This document shows positions 9,484 to 17,279 of a stretch of 64,000 bases of DNA, piece by piece. Both the position numbers and the translations under genes were made by a program. Below the pieces are notes generated by a model that was not told the DNA's origin, did not search any database, and worked only from the letters and a program-made list of their open reading frames with translations. This stretch comes from an uncultured Lachnospiraceae bacterium. Its GTDB lineage: Bacteria; Bacillota; Clostridia; Lachnospirales; Lachnospiraceae. How positions within the stretch are numbered: position 1 is the stretch's first letter; every line of letters starts with the position of its first letter. Where the stretch lies: NCBI GenBank assembly GCA_934339365.1, contig CAKRHW010000001.1, forward strand, positions 372,001 to 436,000, in the 5' to 3' direction.

Positions 9484-11235
9484 TTATTTTTCACTTGCCA
9501 GATATTTTTTTATTAACTTCCAGATATCATCCTTTTCAAATCCTAATTTCCAATATGCGGCTCCACCAAGTTTGTACTTATCAATCAATTTCAACTTTTC
9601 CTCAATTGATTTTTCGTCCTCATACCAGATTCGAATGGTTGTGGTATCATTTAACTGTCCTTCCTGATAATACTGTCCAAGATCATCTAACCATACTTTA
9701 TCACCTTTGATATTTTGTTGTGAAAAATACTTTTCTGCCGTCTCCATTCCCACTGCTTTAGAAGAAAGATAATAATCTCCATTTGCAGCATCTTCTATAT
9801 ATTTTCCGTCCGTCTTTTTCCCTTTTTCTCCTTCTACTTCCTGCCAGATTCTGGTATAAAATGGAAGAGCACTAACGACCTTGCTGCTATCTCCAACTTC
9901 AGAAATGGCATCTTCTATTCCTTTTTTCTCAAATGTTAAAGATGCAACAGATCCGGCTTCATTGCTTGCTGTATTGTGTTCGTCATATCCCATAACAACC
10001 ACATAGTCTGCAAACACTCCCTGTTCTTTACGATTATAATGACTCGTCCATTCCGAAGATACATAATTATCGATAGATAAGATAATTCCATTTTCATGGC
10101 ACGCGAGTGATAATTCTCTTACAAACTGGATATAATCATCCCCATTTTCTGAAGTAACATATTCAAAATCTAAATTCAGTCCGTCAATATCATATTCTTT
10201 TAATTTTGTAATCAGATTATCAATTAATACTTTTCTTTTACTGGTATATGTAAGAACAGAATTTACATAATATTTTCCATCTGAATCCTTTGAAAAATCA
10301 TTGATTAACGCCCATACTTCTAATCCTTTATTATGTGCAGTACGTACATATTGTCTGCTTGCTAAAGAACTGATAGAACCTTTCTCATCACAAAGTGCAA
10401 ACCAAGTAGGGGAAATCACATTCACTCCCTGCATAGATGCAATCGCCTGATTTAAATTTGCATTTGCTTCCTGCGTTGTTACCTGATGCCATGCCATACT
10501 AACTTTTTTTTCTAAAGGAATCCCCTGATAAACCTGTTCCTGAAATTCATGGGACTGCTTTTCTTCTTTTTGATTCTCTAAACAATCAGTTTTTATATAA
10601 CCCGGAATTCCATCTTTACTAGAAACCTTAGTCCAGTCCTTCCCATCTTCTTCAATAAGAACTTCATCACCTTTTTTACATTGTCTGGTAATATCTGATT
10701 TCTTATCTCCTTCTAAACGAATCTGGGTGTCTTTTTTTACCGAAGCCTTTTTAACGGTGTCTCCCCATTTGCTTTGGATCAGAATACGATTCGGTGTCTG
10801 ATAAGTTTCAAATGTTACATTTGTATACTTACCAACTAAATCAGTCTTAACATATATCGTTCCTTCTACCTTCTTAACATTCTTATCATCTACAGAATAC
10901 TCCTGTGTCCCTTCTGGTAGTGTATATAACAATACATTTTCATTTTTATCATAATAAAAACGTTCATTTAATTTTTGTTGTACATAGGTCAATGGAAGAT
11001 AATAACCATCTTCTAACAATGCAGTCTCTTCTTTCTCAATCTCATGATTTAAAATAATCGCTGCCCTGTCAGAATCATAATTCTTACCCTGTTCATCCTT
11101 CATTCCAAATACTTCATACAAATCTGCTGCTTTCTTACTAGAAGCACCTCCAAAAATCCCTGCTGCCCCCGCAATAATAAGAGCCAAAACAGCAATCGAT
11201 GCAGCAATCACTACTTGTATCTTCTTCTTTTCCAT
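9484..11235 (-). CDS. Membrane-anchored GH18-family glycosidase with SH3-like domain
   Basis: 583 residues from the ATG at 11235, which has GAGG six bases upstream; the ATG four codons earlier has no site. A signal anchor (VVIAASIAVLALIIAGAAGIFGG) is followed by a copper-amine-oxidase-N-like or stalk region at about 45-160. A bacterial SH3-type stretch (LEGDKKSDITRQCKKGDEVL ... KDGIPGYIKTDCL) comes next, then a GH18 barrel from about residue 245. The catalytic motif DGLNLDFE is intact with its proton-donor Glu, and VVMGYDEHN and the C-terminal GGAAYWKLG fit the YaaH/SleL-type peptidoglycan or spore-coat hydrolases. A role in cell-wall remodelling or spore cortex is inferred from the family. 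Confidence 0.88.
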   Translation of the reverse strand: MEKKKIQVVIAASIAVLALIIAGAAGIFGGASSKKAADLYEVFGMKDEQGKNYDSDRAAIILNHEIEKEETALLEDGYYLPLTYVQQKLNERFYYDKNENVLLYTLPEGTQEYSVDDKNVKKVEGTIYVKTDLVGKYTNVTFETYQTPNRILIQSKWGDTVKKASVKKDTQIRLEGDKKSDITRQCKKGDEVLIEEDGKDWTKVSSKDGIPGYIKTDCLENQKEEKQSHEFQEQVYQGIPLEKKVSMAWHQVTTQEANANLNQAIASMQGVNVISPTWFALCDEKGSISSLASRQYVRTAHNKGLEVWALINDFSKDSDGKYYVNSVLTYTSKRKVLIDNLITKLKEYDIDGLNLDFEYVTSENGDDYIQFVRELSLACHENGIILSIDNYVSSEWTSHYNRKEQGVFADYVVVMGYDEHNTASNEAGSVASLTFEKKGIEDAISEVGDSSKVVSALPFYTRIWQEVEGEKGKKTDGKYIEDAANGDYYLSSKAVGMETAEKYFSQQNIKGDKVWLDDLGQYYQEGQLNDTTTIRIWYEDEKSIEEKLKLIDKYKLGGAAYWKLGFEKDDIWKLIKKYLASEK

Positions 11236-11404
11236 CTTTATCCTCATTTCTGCACTGACTTAAATCCTGATTGATACTCCAGTGCCAATATATTATAAAT
11301 ATCGTAAAAAGTATAACACTTTTTCTGTTATTCGTCATCCATTTTCCATAATATGATTGATCCCGTTCTATCTGCATCAGATCCCTGCTTTTTAAAAAGA
11401 AGAA

Positions 11405-11643
11405 AGGACTGTAATCACTACAGTCCTCCGCACCACATTCTATAAAATTTATGAAATTGCATTACATCCACGATATATTCTCTTCATAGAATGCCTGTCC
11501 GGTGCTCATAAGTCTTTTTACTACCAATAACATTCCCTGTTATCTGTCTATCGGTGCATACGATATATATTCCCATCATTCTATGGTCTCGAAACATTCA
11601 GCGTTCACTTTTTCCCCCTTTCCCGCCTCGTCTATGTCTCTTA
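11405..11643 (-). ncRNA. Candidate structured RNA or leader with its own terminator
   Basis: On the minus strand a plausible promoter (TTGATT at 11673-11678, 17 bases, TAGCAT at 11650-11655) precedes about 240 nt without an ORF. This ends in a strong hairpin, AGGACTGTA / TACAGTCCT (11405-11427), followed by a T/C-rich tract. Inside, CATAGAATG (11577-11585 on the RNA's 5' side) pairs perfectly with CATTCTATG (11485-11493), and ATAACA pairs with TGTTAT. The size and long-rod shape recall 6S RNA. A cis-acting leader for the GH18 gene 170 bases downstream is the alternative. I could not match it to a family. Confidence 0.4.
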
Positions 11644-11778
11644 ATGTTTATGCTACACCATTTTTTGTATAAAATCAAGTTTTTTATCCCTTTAGCGAAA
11701 CTTCCTCTAAAATTTTTTTATTTAACAACATTTTTTACATACTTCGCCAAAAATATCCTTTCCTTCCTCCACTTTTTT

Positions 11779-11807
11779 TTGACATTTCACGTAAAAATGG
11801 TTATACT
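11779..11807 (+). promoter_or_regulatory. Promoter of mecA
   Basis: A perfect -35 TTGACA (11779-11784), 17-base spacer and TATACT (11802-11807) lie 68 bases before the mecA start. Confidence 0.8.
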
Positions 11808-11874
11808 ATAAGTACAAATTCAATTAATCAACTGAATTCAACATAGCATTATACGAAAAGCGAGGTGACTGGTT

Positions 11875-12660
11875 ATGAAGATTGAAAAAATCAATGATAA
11901 TCAAATCAAATGTATTCTTAGCCGAACTGACTTACTTAATTTTCAACTACAGATTAGCGAACTAGCTTATGGAACCGATCACGCAAAAGCTCTGTTTCAG
12001 GAACTTCTAGAGGAAGCTTTTGACAAATACGGATTTGAGGCAGATGATATGCCACTTATGATTGAGGCTGTTCCAATGCCACCTGATTGTGTAGTGCTTT
12101 TAGTAACCAAGATTCACTCAACCGATGAATTAAGCGATGACTGCCTGCGTAATTCTGATGATTTTTCATGTGATGAACAGGATTTTTCACAGGAATGGAA
12201 CAACGAAGAAGATTCCTCTTCTGATTTATATTCCAATTTAGATCGTTTATTTCCACTTCTAGATGATTTTGCAGAACAGATGAATCCTCAGGAATCTTCG
12301 AACGAATCTCTTTCTAAAGATTCTCCTTCTAAAGATTCTCCTTCCGCACCAAAGACTCAGGAGATTTTATGTATTTATGATTTTCCTGATTTTGACTACC
12401 TGTTAAAAGCATGCCACGCTTTATCTGGATTATCCATGATTCAGAAAAGTTCTGTGTACAAAGCAAGTGATTACCAGGTATACTATCTGATTCTTCATAT
12501 CATTGGAACAGAAAAAGATTACAATAAGATTACCGGAATTGTAACAGAATTCGGTGAAGAGTGCACGAATGCAGCTTATATAGAAGCATATTTGTCTGAG
12601 CATAAGACAACATTATTAGCAGATCACGCGATCGAACAACTTTGTACTTTAGACAAATAA
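11875..12660 (+). CDS. mecA: Adaptor protein MecA
   Basis: Adaptor that delivers substrates to the ClpC/ClpP protease. The 261 residues have the N-terminal substrate-binding domain (MKIEKINDNQIKCILSRTDL, then LFQELLEEAFDKYGFE). An acidic, Ser-rich linker follows, with a tandem SKDSP repeat at about 145-157. The C-terminal ClpC-binding domain is at about residues 162-258 (IYDFPDFDYLLKACHAL). It is monocistronic: a consensus promoter in front and a strong terminator right after the stop. The linker is longer than in B. subtilis MecA. Confidence 0.92.
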   Translation: MKIEKINDNQIKCILSRTDLLNFQLQISELAYGTDHAKALFQELLEEAFDKYGFEADDMPLMIEAVPMPPDCVVLLVTKIHSTDELSDDCLRNSDDFSCDEQDFSQEWNNEEDSSSDLYSNLDRLFPLLDDFAEQMNPQESSNESLSKDSPSKDSPSAPKTQEILCIYDFPDFDYLLKACHALSGLSMIQKSSVYKASDYQVYYLILHIIGTEKDYNKITGIVTEFGEECTNAAYIEAYLSEHKTTLLADHAIEQLCTLDK

Positions 12661-12692
12661 AAGAAGATGCCAGATGGCATCTTCTTTTATTT
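12657..12692. terminator. Bidirectional terminator between mecA and the DUF1858 gene
   Basis: AAAGAAGATGCC-AGAT-GGCATCTTCTTT is a perfect 12-bp stem with a T-rich flank on both strands, serving two convergent genes. Confidence 0.85.
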
Positions 12693-12694
12693 GT

Positions 12695-12904
12695 CTACTT
12701 TGAAGCTAAATACTCATTAATCTGAGCAACTAAAGGTTCTACCTCAAGTCCATGTACAAGACATGCTTCTTCTAAGGATTCTCCCTGTGATGATGGGCAT
12801 CCAATACAATGCATTCCTGCTTCCATAAGAATTGGAATCACACCAGTATCTATCTGTAGAAGTTCTCCTATAATAATTTCCTTTGTTATTGTCTGATTTG
12901 CCAT
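12695..12904 (-). CDS. DUF1858 domain small protein
   Basis: 69 residues from the ATG at 12904 (AAAGGAG six bases before it). The domain signature is ITKEIIIGELLQIDTGVIPILMEAGMHCIGCPSSQGESLEEACLVHG. The paired cysteines in HCIGC suit metal or redox chemistry. DUF1858 is also found at the N-terminus of ScdA/RIC-type iron-sulfur repair proteins and is common alone in anaerobes. Function is inferred only by that association. Confidence 0.85.
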   Translation of the reverse strand: MANQTITKEIIIGELLQIDTGVIPILMEAGMHCIGCPSSQGESLEEACLVHGLEVEPLVAQINEYLASK

Positions 12905-13039
12905 AACAATCTCCTTTCTTCTATCTTCTCTTTCAAACATGTATTTTTTCTACATTTCACAATCGATAAGAGAATTATGTCCTTAATTATAATACAAGCT
13001 TTTTCTGATTGCAAGTACATTAATTTTCCAAAAAAACAT

Positions 13040-13107
13040 TTGACAAATAAAATTTATGTCTTATAATAGTAATTGAAACGAGGACGTTTGAGAGGACGCC
13101 CTCGTTT
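13040..13107 (+). promoter_or_regulatory. Consensus promoter followed at once by a terminator (possible very short RNA)
   Basis: TTGACA (13040-13045), 16 bases and TATAAT (13062-13067) form a perfect-consensus promoter. From the predicted start near 13074 the transcript would be AACGAGG ... CCTCGTT plus a T7 run, ending near 13107. The loop carries GAGGACG twice. No plus-strand gene follows before the convergent GNAT gene. Confidence 0.55.
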
Positions 13108-13133
13108 TTTTCTTTCCCTCACATTATACATAC

Positions 13134-13186
13134 AAAACCAAAGAAAAGAACTATCTTTTGCCAAGATAGTTCTTTTCTTTGGTTTT
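13134..13186. terminator. Long bidirectional terminator, 24-bp arms
   Basis: Perfect inverted repeat: 13134-13157 pairs with 13163-13186 around the loop TTGCC. T tracts on both strands let it end the minus-strand GNAT transcript and anything arriving from the left. The right arm runs up to the GNAT stop codon. Confidence 0.85.
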
Positions 13187-13629
13187 TATAATTTTTTTCT
13201 TAAAACATAATATTTTTTTCCGGATTGTTCCTCACAATCTAAAATCATAAATCCTAACCGTTTTGCTAAGGACAGTGATGCCAAATTGCTTTTCTCTGCA
13301 AAACAATATAATTCTTCTAAGTACAATTCCTCTTTTGCATATTGTATGCAGGACTCACATGCTTCCTTAGCCAGACCCTTTCCACGATAATTCCGGTCTA
13401 ACAGATATGCCAGTTCCACACAGTTATGTCCCTTGTATTCCCGGTTCGACAAACCAATCTTACCTATCATCTGCTGATTCTTGCAAAGAATCAAGGCCCA
13501 TAACCCATACTCATAAAAAGGATACACATGCTGTATATAAGAGTTTAATTTTTTTCGTTCATGTTCTCTATCCTCATCCATTGGCTGTACATAAGGCCAT
13601 ATGTTTTCCTTTCGATAGAGAGCATACAA
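13186..13629 (-). CDS. GNAT-family N-acetyltransferase, start uncertain
   Basis: 147 residues if started at TTG 13629. Acetyl-CoA fold elements: VELAYLLDRNYRGKGLAKEA, with the R/Q-x-x-G-x-G/A loop as RGKGLA, and LASLSLAKRLGF at the end. The same frame is open further up to 13689 and would add IVIQNAKFYLREFTLGDLDE, a normal GNAT first strand, so TTG at 13629 probably cuts into the fold. No ATG/GTG/TTG lies between 13630 and 13689 in this frame. The frame is the same as that of the HAD gene, separated from it only by that gene's TGA (13690-13692). See findings. Confidence 0.75.
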   Translation of the reverse strand: MYALYRKENIWPYVQPMDEDREHERKKLNSYIQHVYPFYEYGLWALILCKNQQMIGKIGLSNREYKGHNCVELAYLLDRNYRGKGLAKEACESCIQYAKEELYLEELYCFAEKSNLASLSLAKRLGFMILDCEEQSGKKYYVLRKKL

Positions 13630-13689
13630 TTCATCTAAATCACCTAATGTAAATTCTCTTAAATAAAACTTTGCATTCTGAATTACAAT

Positions 13690-14364
13690 TCATGGCTCTT
13701 GTCTTGTATGTGCATATACCATCTCTAAAAATTGTTTTGTGATTGCATCATGACTCTCAATCAAATAATCAGCTTTTGATAAATCCTGTTTTCCTGAATG
13801 TGGATTCACATAACCAATGCAAACCATCCCTGCTGCCTTTGCTGCCGTAACTCCAATACTAGAATCTTCTACCACAATACATTCTTCCGGTAAAACATGA
13901 ATCAAATCTGCTGCTTTTAAATAAACATCCGGTGCCGGCTTTCGATTCTTTACTTCTAATCCGCTTGCAAATTGATCAATATATCCATCAATTCCAAAAT
14001 ATGTCGTCACCTCTTTTATAGAGGCGGAAGAGGAAGAAGAAGCAATTGCTGTTTTCAGTCCTGCATCTTTGCATCTCATTACCATTTCTTTTACTCCGGG
14101 AATTGGTGGATATCCTTCTTTTTCGAGTAATTCCCGTTTACATTCGTCTCCTAATTCCATCAATTCTTCTACTGATAATGATAACTGATATTTTTCTTTC
14201 AGGCATTCCCAAAGATATTTGACCGTACTTCCGATAAATTGTTCATAATACTCATAATCAATCTTTTTTCCTAACCGCTCTAACGCCATAACATTAGAAC
14301 GGTAATGTAACGGTTCACTATCCACTAAAACGCCATCCATATCAAATATAATTGCCTTTAGCAT
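13690..14364 (-). CDS. HAD-superfamily hydrolase (beta-phosphoglucomutase-like)
   Basis: 224 residues. The HAD motifs are all present: I FDMDGVLVDSEPLH, II ASSSSS, III KPAPD, IV VVEDSSIGV. The cap is the alpha-helical type of subfamily IA phosphatases and beta-phosphoglucomutases. The substrate cannot be told from sequence. Its start overlaps the cyclophilin stop by seven bases, so the two are coupled. The downstream GNAT reading frame begins directly after its TGA. Confidence 0.85.
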   Translation of the reverse strand: MLKAIIFDMDGVLVDSEPLHYRSNVMALERLGKKIDYEYYEQFIGSTVKYLWECLKEKYQLSLSVEELMELGDECKRELLEKEGYPPIPGVKEMVMRCKDAGLKTAIASSSSSASIKEVTTYFGIDGYIDQFASGLEVKNRKPAPDVYLKAADLIHVLPEECIVVEDSSIGVTAAKAAGMVCIGYVNPHSGKQDLSKADYLIESHDAITKQFLEMVYAHTRQEP

Positions 14365-14882
14365 TTTTCTGGTTCTCCATATTCTACACCAAATGTATCC
14401 ACAGTAAGTTTTGACATTCTCTGTACCTGCATTGGGCGATCTGAATAATCTGTCTCTAACGATGCGATACGGTCAACCACATCCATGCCCTCAATTACTT
14501 TTCCAAATCCTGCATATTGTCCATCTAAATGTGGTGCATCCTTATGCATAATAAAAAACTGTGAGCCGGCAGAGTTTGGACTCATTGCTCTTGCCATAGA
14601 AAGCACACCTGCTTCATGTTTTAAATCATTCGGAAATCCATTCGCAGCGAATTCACCCTTAATGGAATATCCCGGTCCTCCCATTCCTGTTCCATCCGGG
14701 CATCCTCCCTGAATCATAAATCCTTTGATGACACGATGGAAGATTAAATCATTATAAAATCCACTTCTTACAAGATTCACAAAGTTTGTCACTGTGTTAG
14801 GTGCTACCTTTGGATATAATTCTAATTTTATCTGATCTCCATTTTCCATTTCAATTGTTACAATCGGATTCTTTTGTTCCAT
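14358..14882 (-). CDS. Peptidyl-prolyl cis-trans isomerase, cyclophilin type
   Basis: 174 residues, cytosolic (no signal peptide). Catalytic and cyclosporin-site motifs are seen: FHRVIKGFMIQGG, the MARAMSPNSAGSQFFI stretch and HLDGQYAGFGKVIEGMDVV. It has the full length of a bacterial PpiB-like enzyme. Upstream SD AAGG is weakly spaced. First gene of a cyclophilin-HAD(-GNAT) unit. Confidence 0.93.
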   Translation of the reverse strand: MEQKNPIVTIEMENGDQIKLELYPKVAPNTVTNFVNLVRSGFYNDLIFHRVIKGFMIQGGCPDGTGMGGPGYSIKGEFAANGFPNDLKHEAGVLSMARAMSPNSAGSQFFIMHKDAPHLDGQYAGFGKVIEGMDVVDRIASLETDYSDRPMQVQRMSKLTVDTFGVEYGEPEKC

Positions 14883-15077
14883 TTTTCATCGACCTTCTTT
14901 CTTTATTTTTTCATTTCCATTCCTATAAATTCTATTGCAATACATGATTCCACGAATCTATATCTTGATGCTTTCTTTTTAGAAACTCAGAATATCTCTC
15001 TGATTTTGACACCATATTATAATTTTAACACAAATATATCTTTCAAACAACTAAAACTATTGATTTTACCAATAAAC

Positions 15078-16370
15078 TTAGAAAATAATTTTGATTTCCG
15101 TTCCTTTTCCTTCCTGACTCTGAATCTCAATTTTTCCTTTATAATACATAACAATGTGTTTTACAATGGATAACCCAAGTCCTGTACCTCCGGTTTCTTT
15201 TGAATGGCTTTTATCTACACGATAAAATCGTTCAAAAATATGATCAATATGTTCTTTTGGAATTCCGATTCCATTATCTTTTACCGATAAAACCACATGA
15301 TTGTTCAACGAAAATACTGATACAATAACGATTCCTCCCTGTCTGTTATACCGGATACTGTTGTCACATAAATTATAAACCATCTCTTCTAACATAGATG
15401 GAACTGCTTTTATTACATTCGTTTCTCCTACTACCTGAAATGCAATATCTCTTTTCTCTGCTTTTAACTCTAGTCGTTTTGCACACTGTCTGGCAATTGC
15501 AAGCAAGTCAGTATCCACTAATACATCCTCTTCCGTTCCTTCATCTAACTTAGATAATTTCATAATATCATTAATCAGTTCGAGTAACCGGTTCGACTCC
15601 TGATCAATTTTGCCTGCAAAATTACGGATATCTTTTTCCTGGGCAATGCCTGACTCAATCAGCTGTGCATACCCCGAAATGGATGTCAGCGGTGTCTTTA
15701 ATTCATGAGACACATTTGCTGTAAATTCTGAACGCATTTTATTCTGGCCTCTTATTTTTTTGGCAAAAGGCTTCAGTTCCTCATATGCCACATATTTATC
15801 GATCTCATCAATATTTTCTGCCATTTCATCAATTGGTTTTACAATCTGATTGGTTAGCATCCAGGAAATAACAGCAAAAATCAAAACAATGATAACAGAC
15901 AAAACAAGTACGGTTGGCAGAGAGGTAAGAAAAATTTCCCAAACACTTTTTAATTCTTTCGAGACACGAAGTATATCTCCATTTCCTAGCTGTTTTGCAT
16001 AATACATCGTCTCTGCTCCGCTTGTATCAGACTTACGGATTGCATTCCCACTTCCTTTTTGAATCGCATCCTGGATTTCCGGACGTTTTAGATGATTATC
16101 CATCTTATTTAAATTAGCTTCACTTTCATAAAGAACCTCTCCCTTTTTATTAATCAAAGTAATCCTGATCTCATCCTTTAAATCATTTTTATTAAACTGA
16201 TGTCTGATTACTAAATTATCATTTTCCTTTAAAATATAATCATAACCCTGTAGCTGCTTTTTTACCTGGTCCCGAAAACTGTAATAATAATTGATGGATA
16301 CTAATACAGCCGTCAGTACAATTGCCAAAAAACCGGCAATTCCAAAACTTAAACTGATCTTCTTCTTCAA
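15078..16370 (-). CDS. Sensor histidine kinase (PhoR-like)
   Basis: About 430 residues with an N-terminal membrane span (IAGFLAIVLTAVLVSINYYY), an extracellular domain of about 120 residues, a second span (LPTVLVLSVIIVLIFAVISW), a short linker, the H-box HELKTPLTSISGYAQLIE, an N-box (NLCDNSIRYN) and G-boxes (DNGIGIPKEHI, GGTGLGLSIVKHIV). TTG at 16370 has AGGGG eight bases upstream; GTG at 16379 is in frame but too close to that site. It starts about 18 bases after the response regulator. The phosphate role is inferred from the divergent Na/Pi cotransporter and the candidate Pho box. Confidence 0.9.
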   Translation of the reverse strand: MKKKISLSFGIAGFLAIVLTAVLVSINYYYSFRDQVKKQLQGYDYILKENDNLVIRHQFNKNDLKDEIRITLINKKGEVLYESEANLNKMDNHLKRPEIQDAIQKGSGNAIRKSDTSGAETMYYAKQLGNGDILRVSKELKSVWEIFLTSLPTVLVLSVIIVLIFAVISWMLTNQIVKPIDEMAENIDEIDKYVAYEELKPFAKKIRGQNKMRSEFTANVSHELKTPLTSISGYAQLIESGIAQEKDIRNFAGKIDQESNRLLELINDIMKLSKLDEGTEEDVLVDTDLLAIARQCAKRLELKAEKRDIAFQVVGETNVIKAVPSMLEEMVYNLCDNSIRYNRQGGIVIVSVFSLNNHVVLSVKDNGIGIPKEHIDHIFERFYRVDKSHSKETGGTGLGLSIVKHIVMYYKGKIEIQSQEGKGTEIKIIF

Positions 16371-16388
16371 AATAAACACCCCTCTCTT

Positions 16389-17066
16389 TTACTTTTCAAT
16401 TTTATACCCGACGTTTCTTACGGTTTTTATCATTTCACCTGCAGGTCCTAATTTTTTCCGTAATGTTTTGATATGCATATCGACTGTTCTGCTTTCCCCT
16501 TCATAATCAAATCCCCACACCTGATCCATAATACGATTTCTAGATAAAACAATCCCGTCATTTGCAATTAAATATTTTAAAAGTTCGAATTCTTTATGGG
16601 TTAATACACACTTTTCTCCTAATACTTTTACAATATATTTTTCTTCATCGATGGTAATCATTCCATATTCTTTCGTGCTTGTTTTCTTGTTTTTCTCTGT
16701 TCCTGCACGACGCAACAATGCTTTTACCCTGGAAATAAGTTCCATAACCCCAAAAGGTTTGCTAATATAATCATCTGCTCCCATATCAAGTCCTTTTACC
16801 TTATCAATTTCTGTTGTTTTTGCCGTAACCATAATCACAGGAATATCCTTCATATCTTCCTGACTACGAATTTTTTGTAAAATCGTAAGCCCGTCATCTC
16901 CTGGCAACATCACATCTAATAAAACAAGACCTGGTATTTCCTCTCTGCACGCCTCAAAAAACTGTTCTCCATTCTCTAAAATTTCCGTCTCATATCCGCT
17001 ATTTTTTAATGCGTATGCCTCAATTTCACTAATATTTTTATCGTCTTCCACTATGTAAATCTTCAT
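16389..17066 (-). CDS. OmpR/PhoB-family response regulator
   Basis: 225 residues from the ATG at 17066 (GAGG six bases before it). The receiver domain has acidic residues VEDDKN, the phospho-acceptor Asp in LVLLDVMLPGDDG, and the switch Thr and Lys in MVTAKT and ISKPFG. The C-terminal winged helix has the OmpR signature LTHKEFELLKYL and VWGFDYEGESRTVDMHI. It is the first gene of a two-component operon, divergent from the Na/Pi symporter. Confidence 0.94.
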   Translation of the reverse strand: MKIYIVEDDKNISEIEAYALKNSGYETEILENGEQFFEACREEIPGLVLLDVMLPGDDGLTILQKIRSQEDMKDIPVIMVTAKTTEIDKVKGLDMGADDYISKPFGVMELISRVKALLRRAGTEKNKKTSTKEYGMITIDEEKYIVKVLGEKCVLTHKEFELLKYLIANDGIVLSRNRIMDQVWGFDYEGESRTVDMHIKTLRKKLGPAGEMIKTVRNVGYKIEK

Positions 17067-17144
17067 AACAAACCTCATTTCTAATCTTGTTTTCTTTTTA
17101 TAATAACCCGACTTTTTCTCTTTTTTCAACCTTTTGCCTTAAAA

Positions 17145-17183
17145 TTTTACTTAGATTTTACATTCACCACAAATATCTTTTAC
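17145..17183. promoter_or_regulatory. Candidate Pho box: TTTTAC repeats with 11-base period
   Basis: TTTTAC occurs at 17145-17150, 17156-17161 and 17178-17183. The 6-mer at the missing register (17167-17172) is CCACAA, so three of four half-sites are kept. Gram-positive PhoP boxes are direct repeats of TT(A/T)ACA spaced by five bases, which is the same geometry. It lies between the divergent response-regulator and Na/Pi symporter genes. Confidence 0.45.
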
Positions 17184-17279
17184 CTGTATCTCTTAAAATA
17201 AAATTCAGGTAAAAATTGCCATATATATTTTGCTATAAAAAGCAGAAAAAAGGAAAATTGAAGAAAGGAATTTTTAGTT

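Noticed and set aside
11138..11377. 79-residue minus-strand ORF rich in Cys/Asp/Ser at its end
   Set aside because: Its second half is a frame-shifted reading of the GH18 gene start and it has no ribosome binding site; treated as a shadow.
11405..11643. T-box leader
   Set aside because: There is a GTGGTGCGG near the terminator but not the T-box sequence with ACC, and no specifier-stem features.
11554..11811. 85-residue plus-strand ORF before mecA
   Set aside because: Phe/Leu-rich AT-driven frame on the opposite strand of the candidate RNA and running over the mecA promoter; no start signal.
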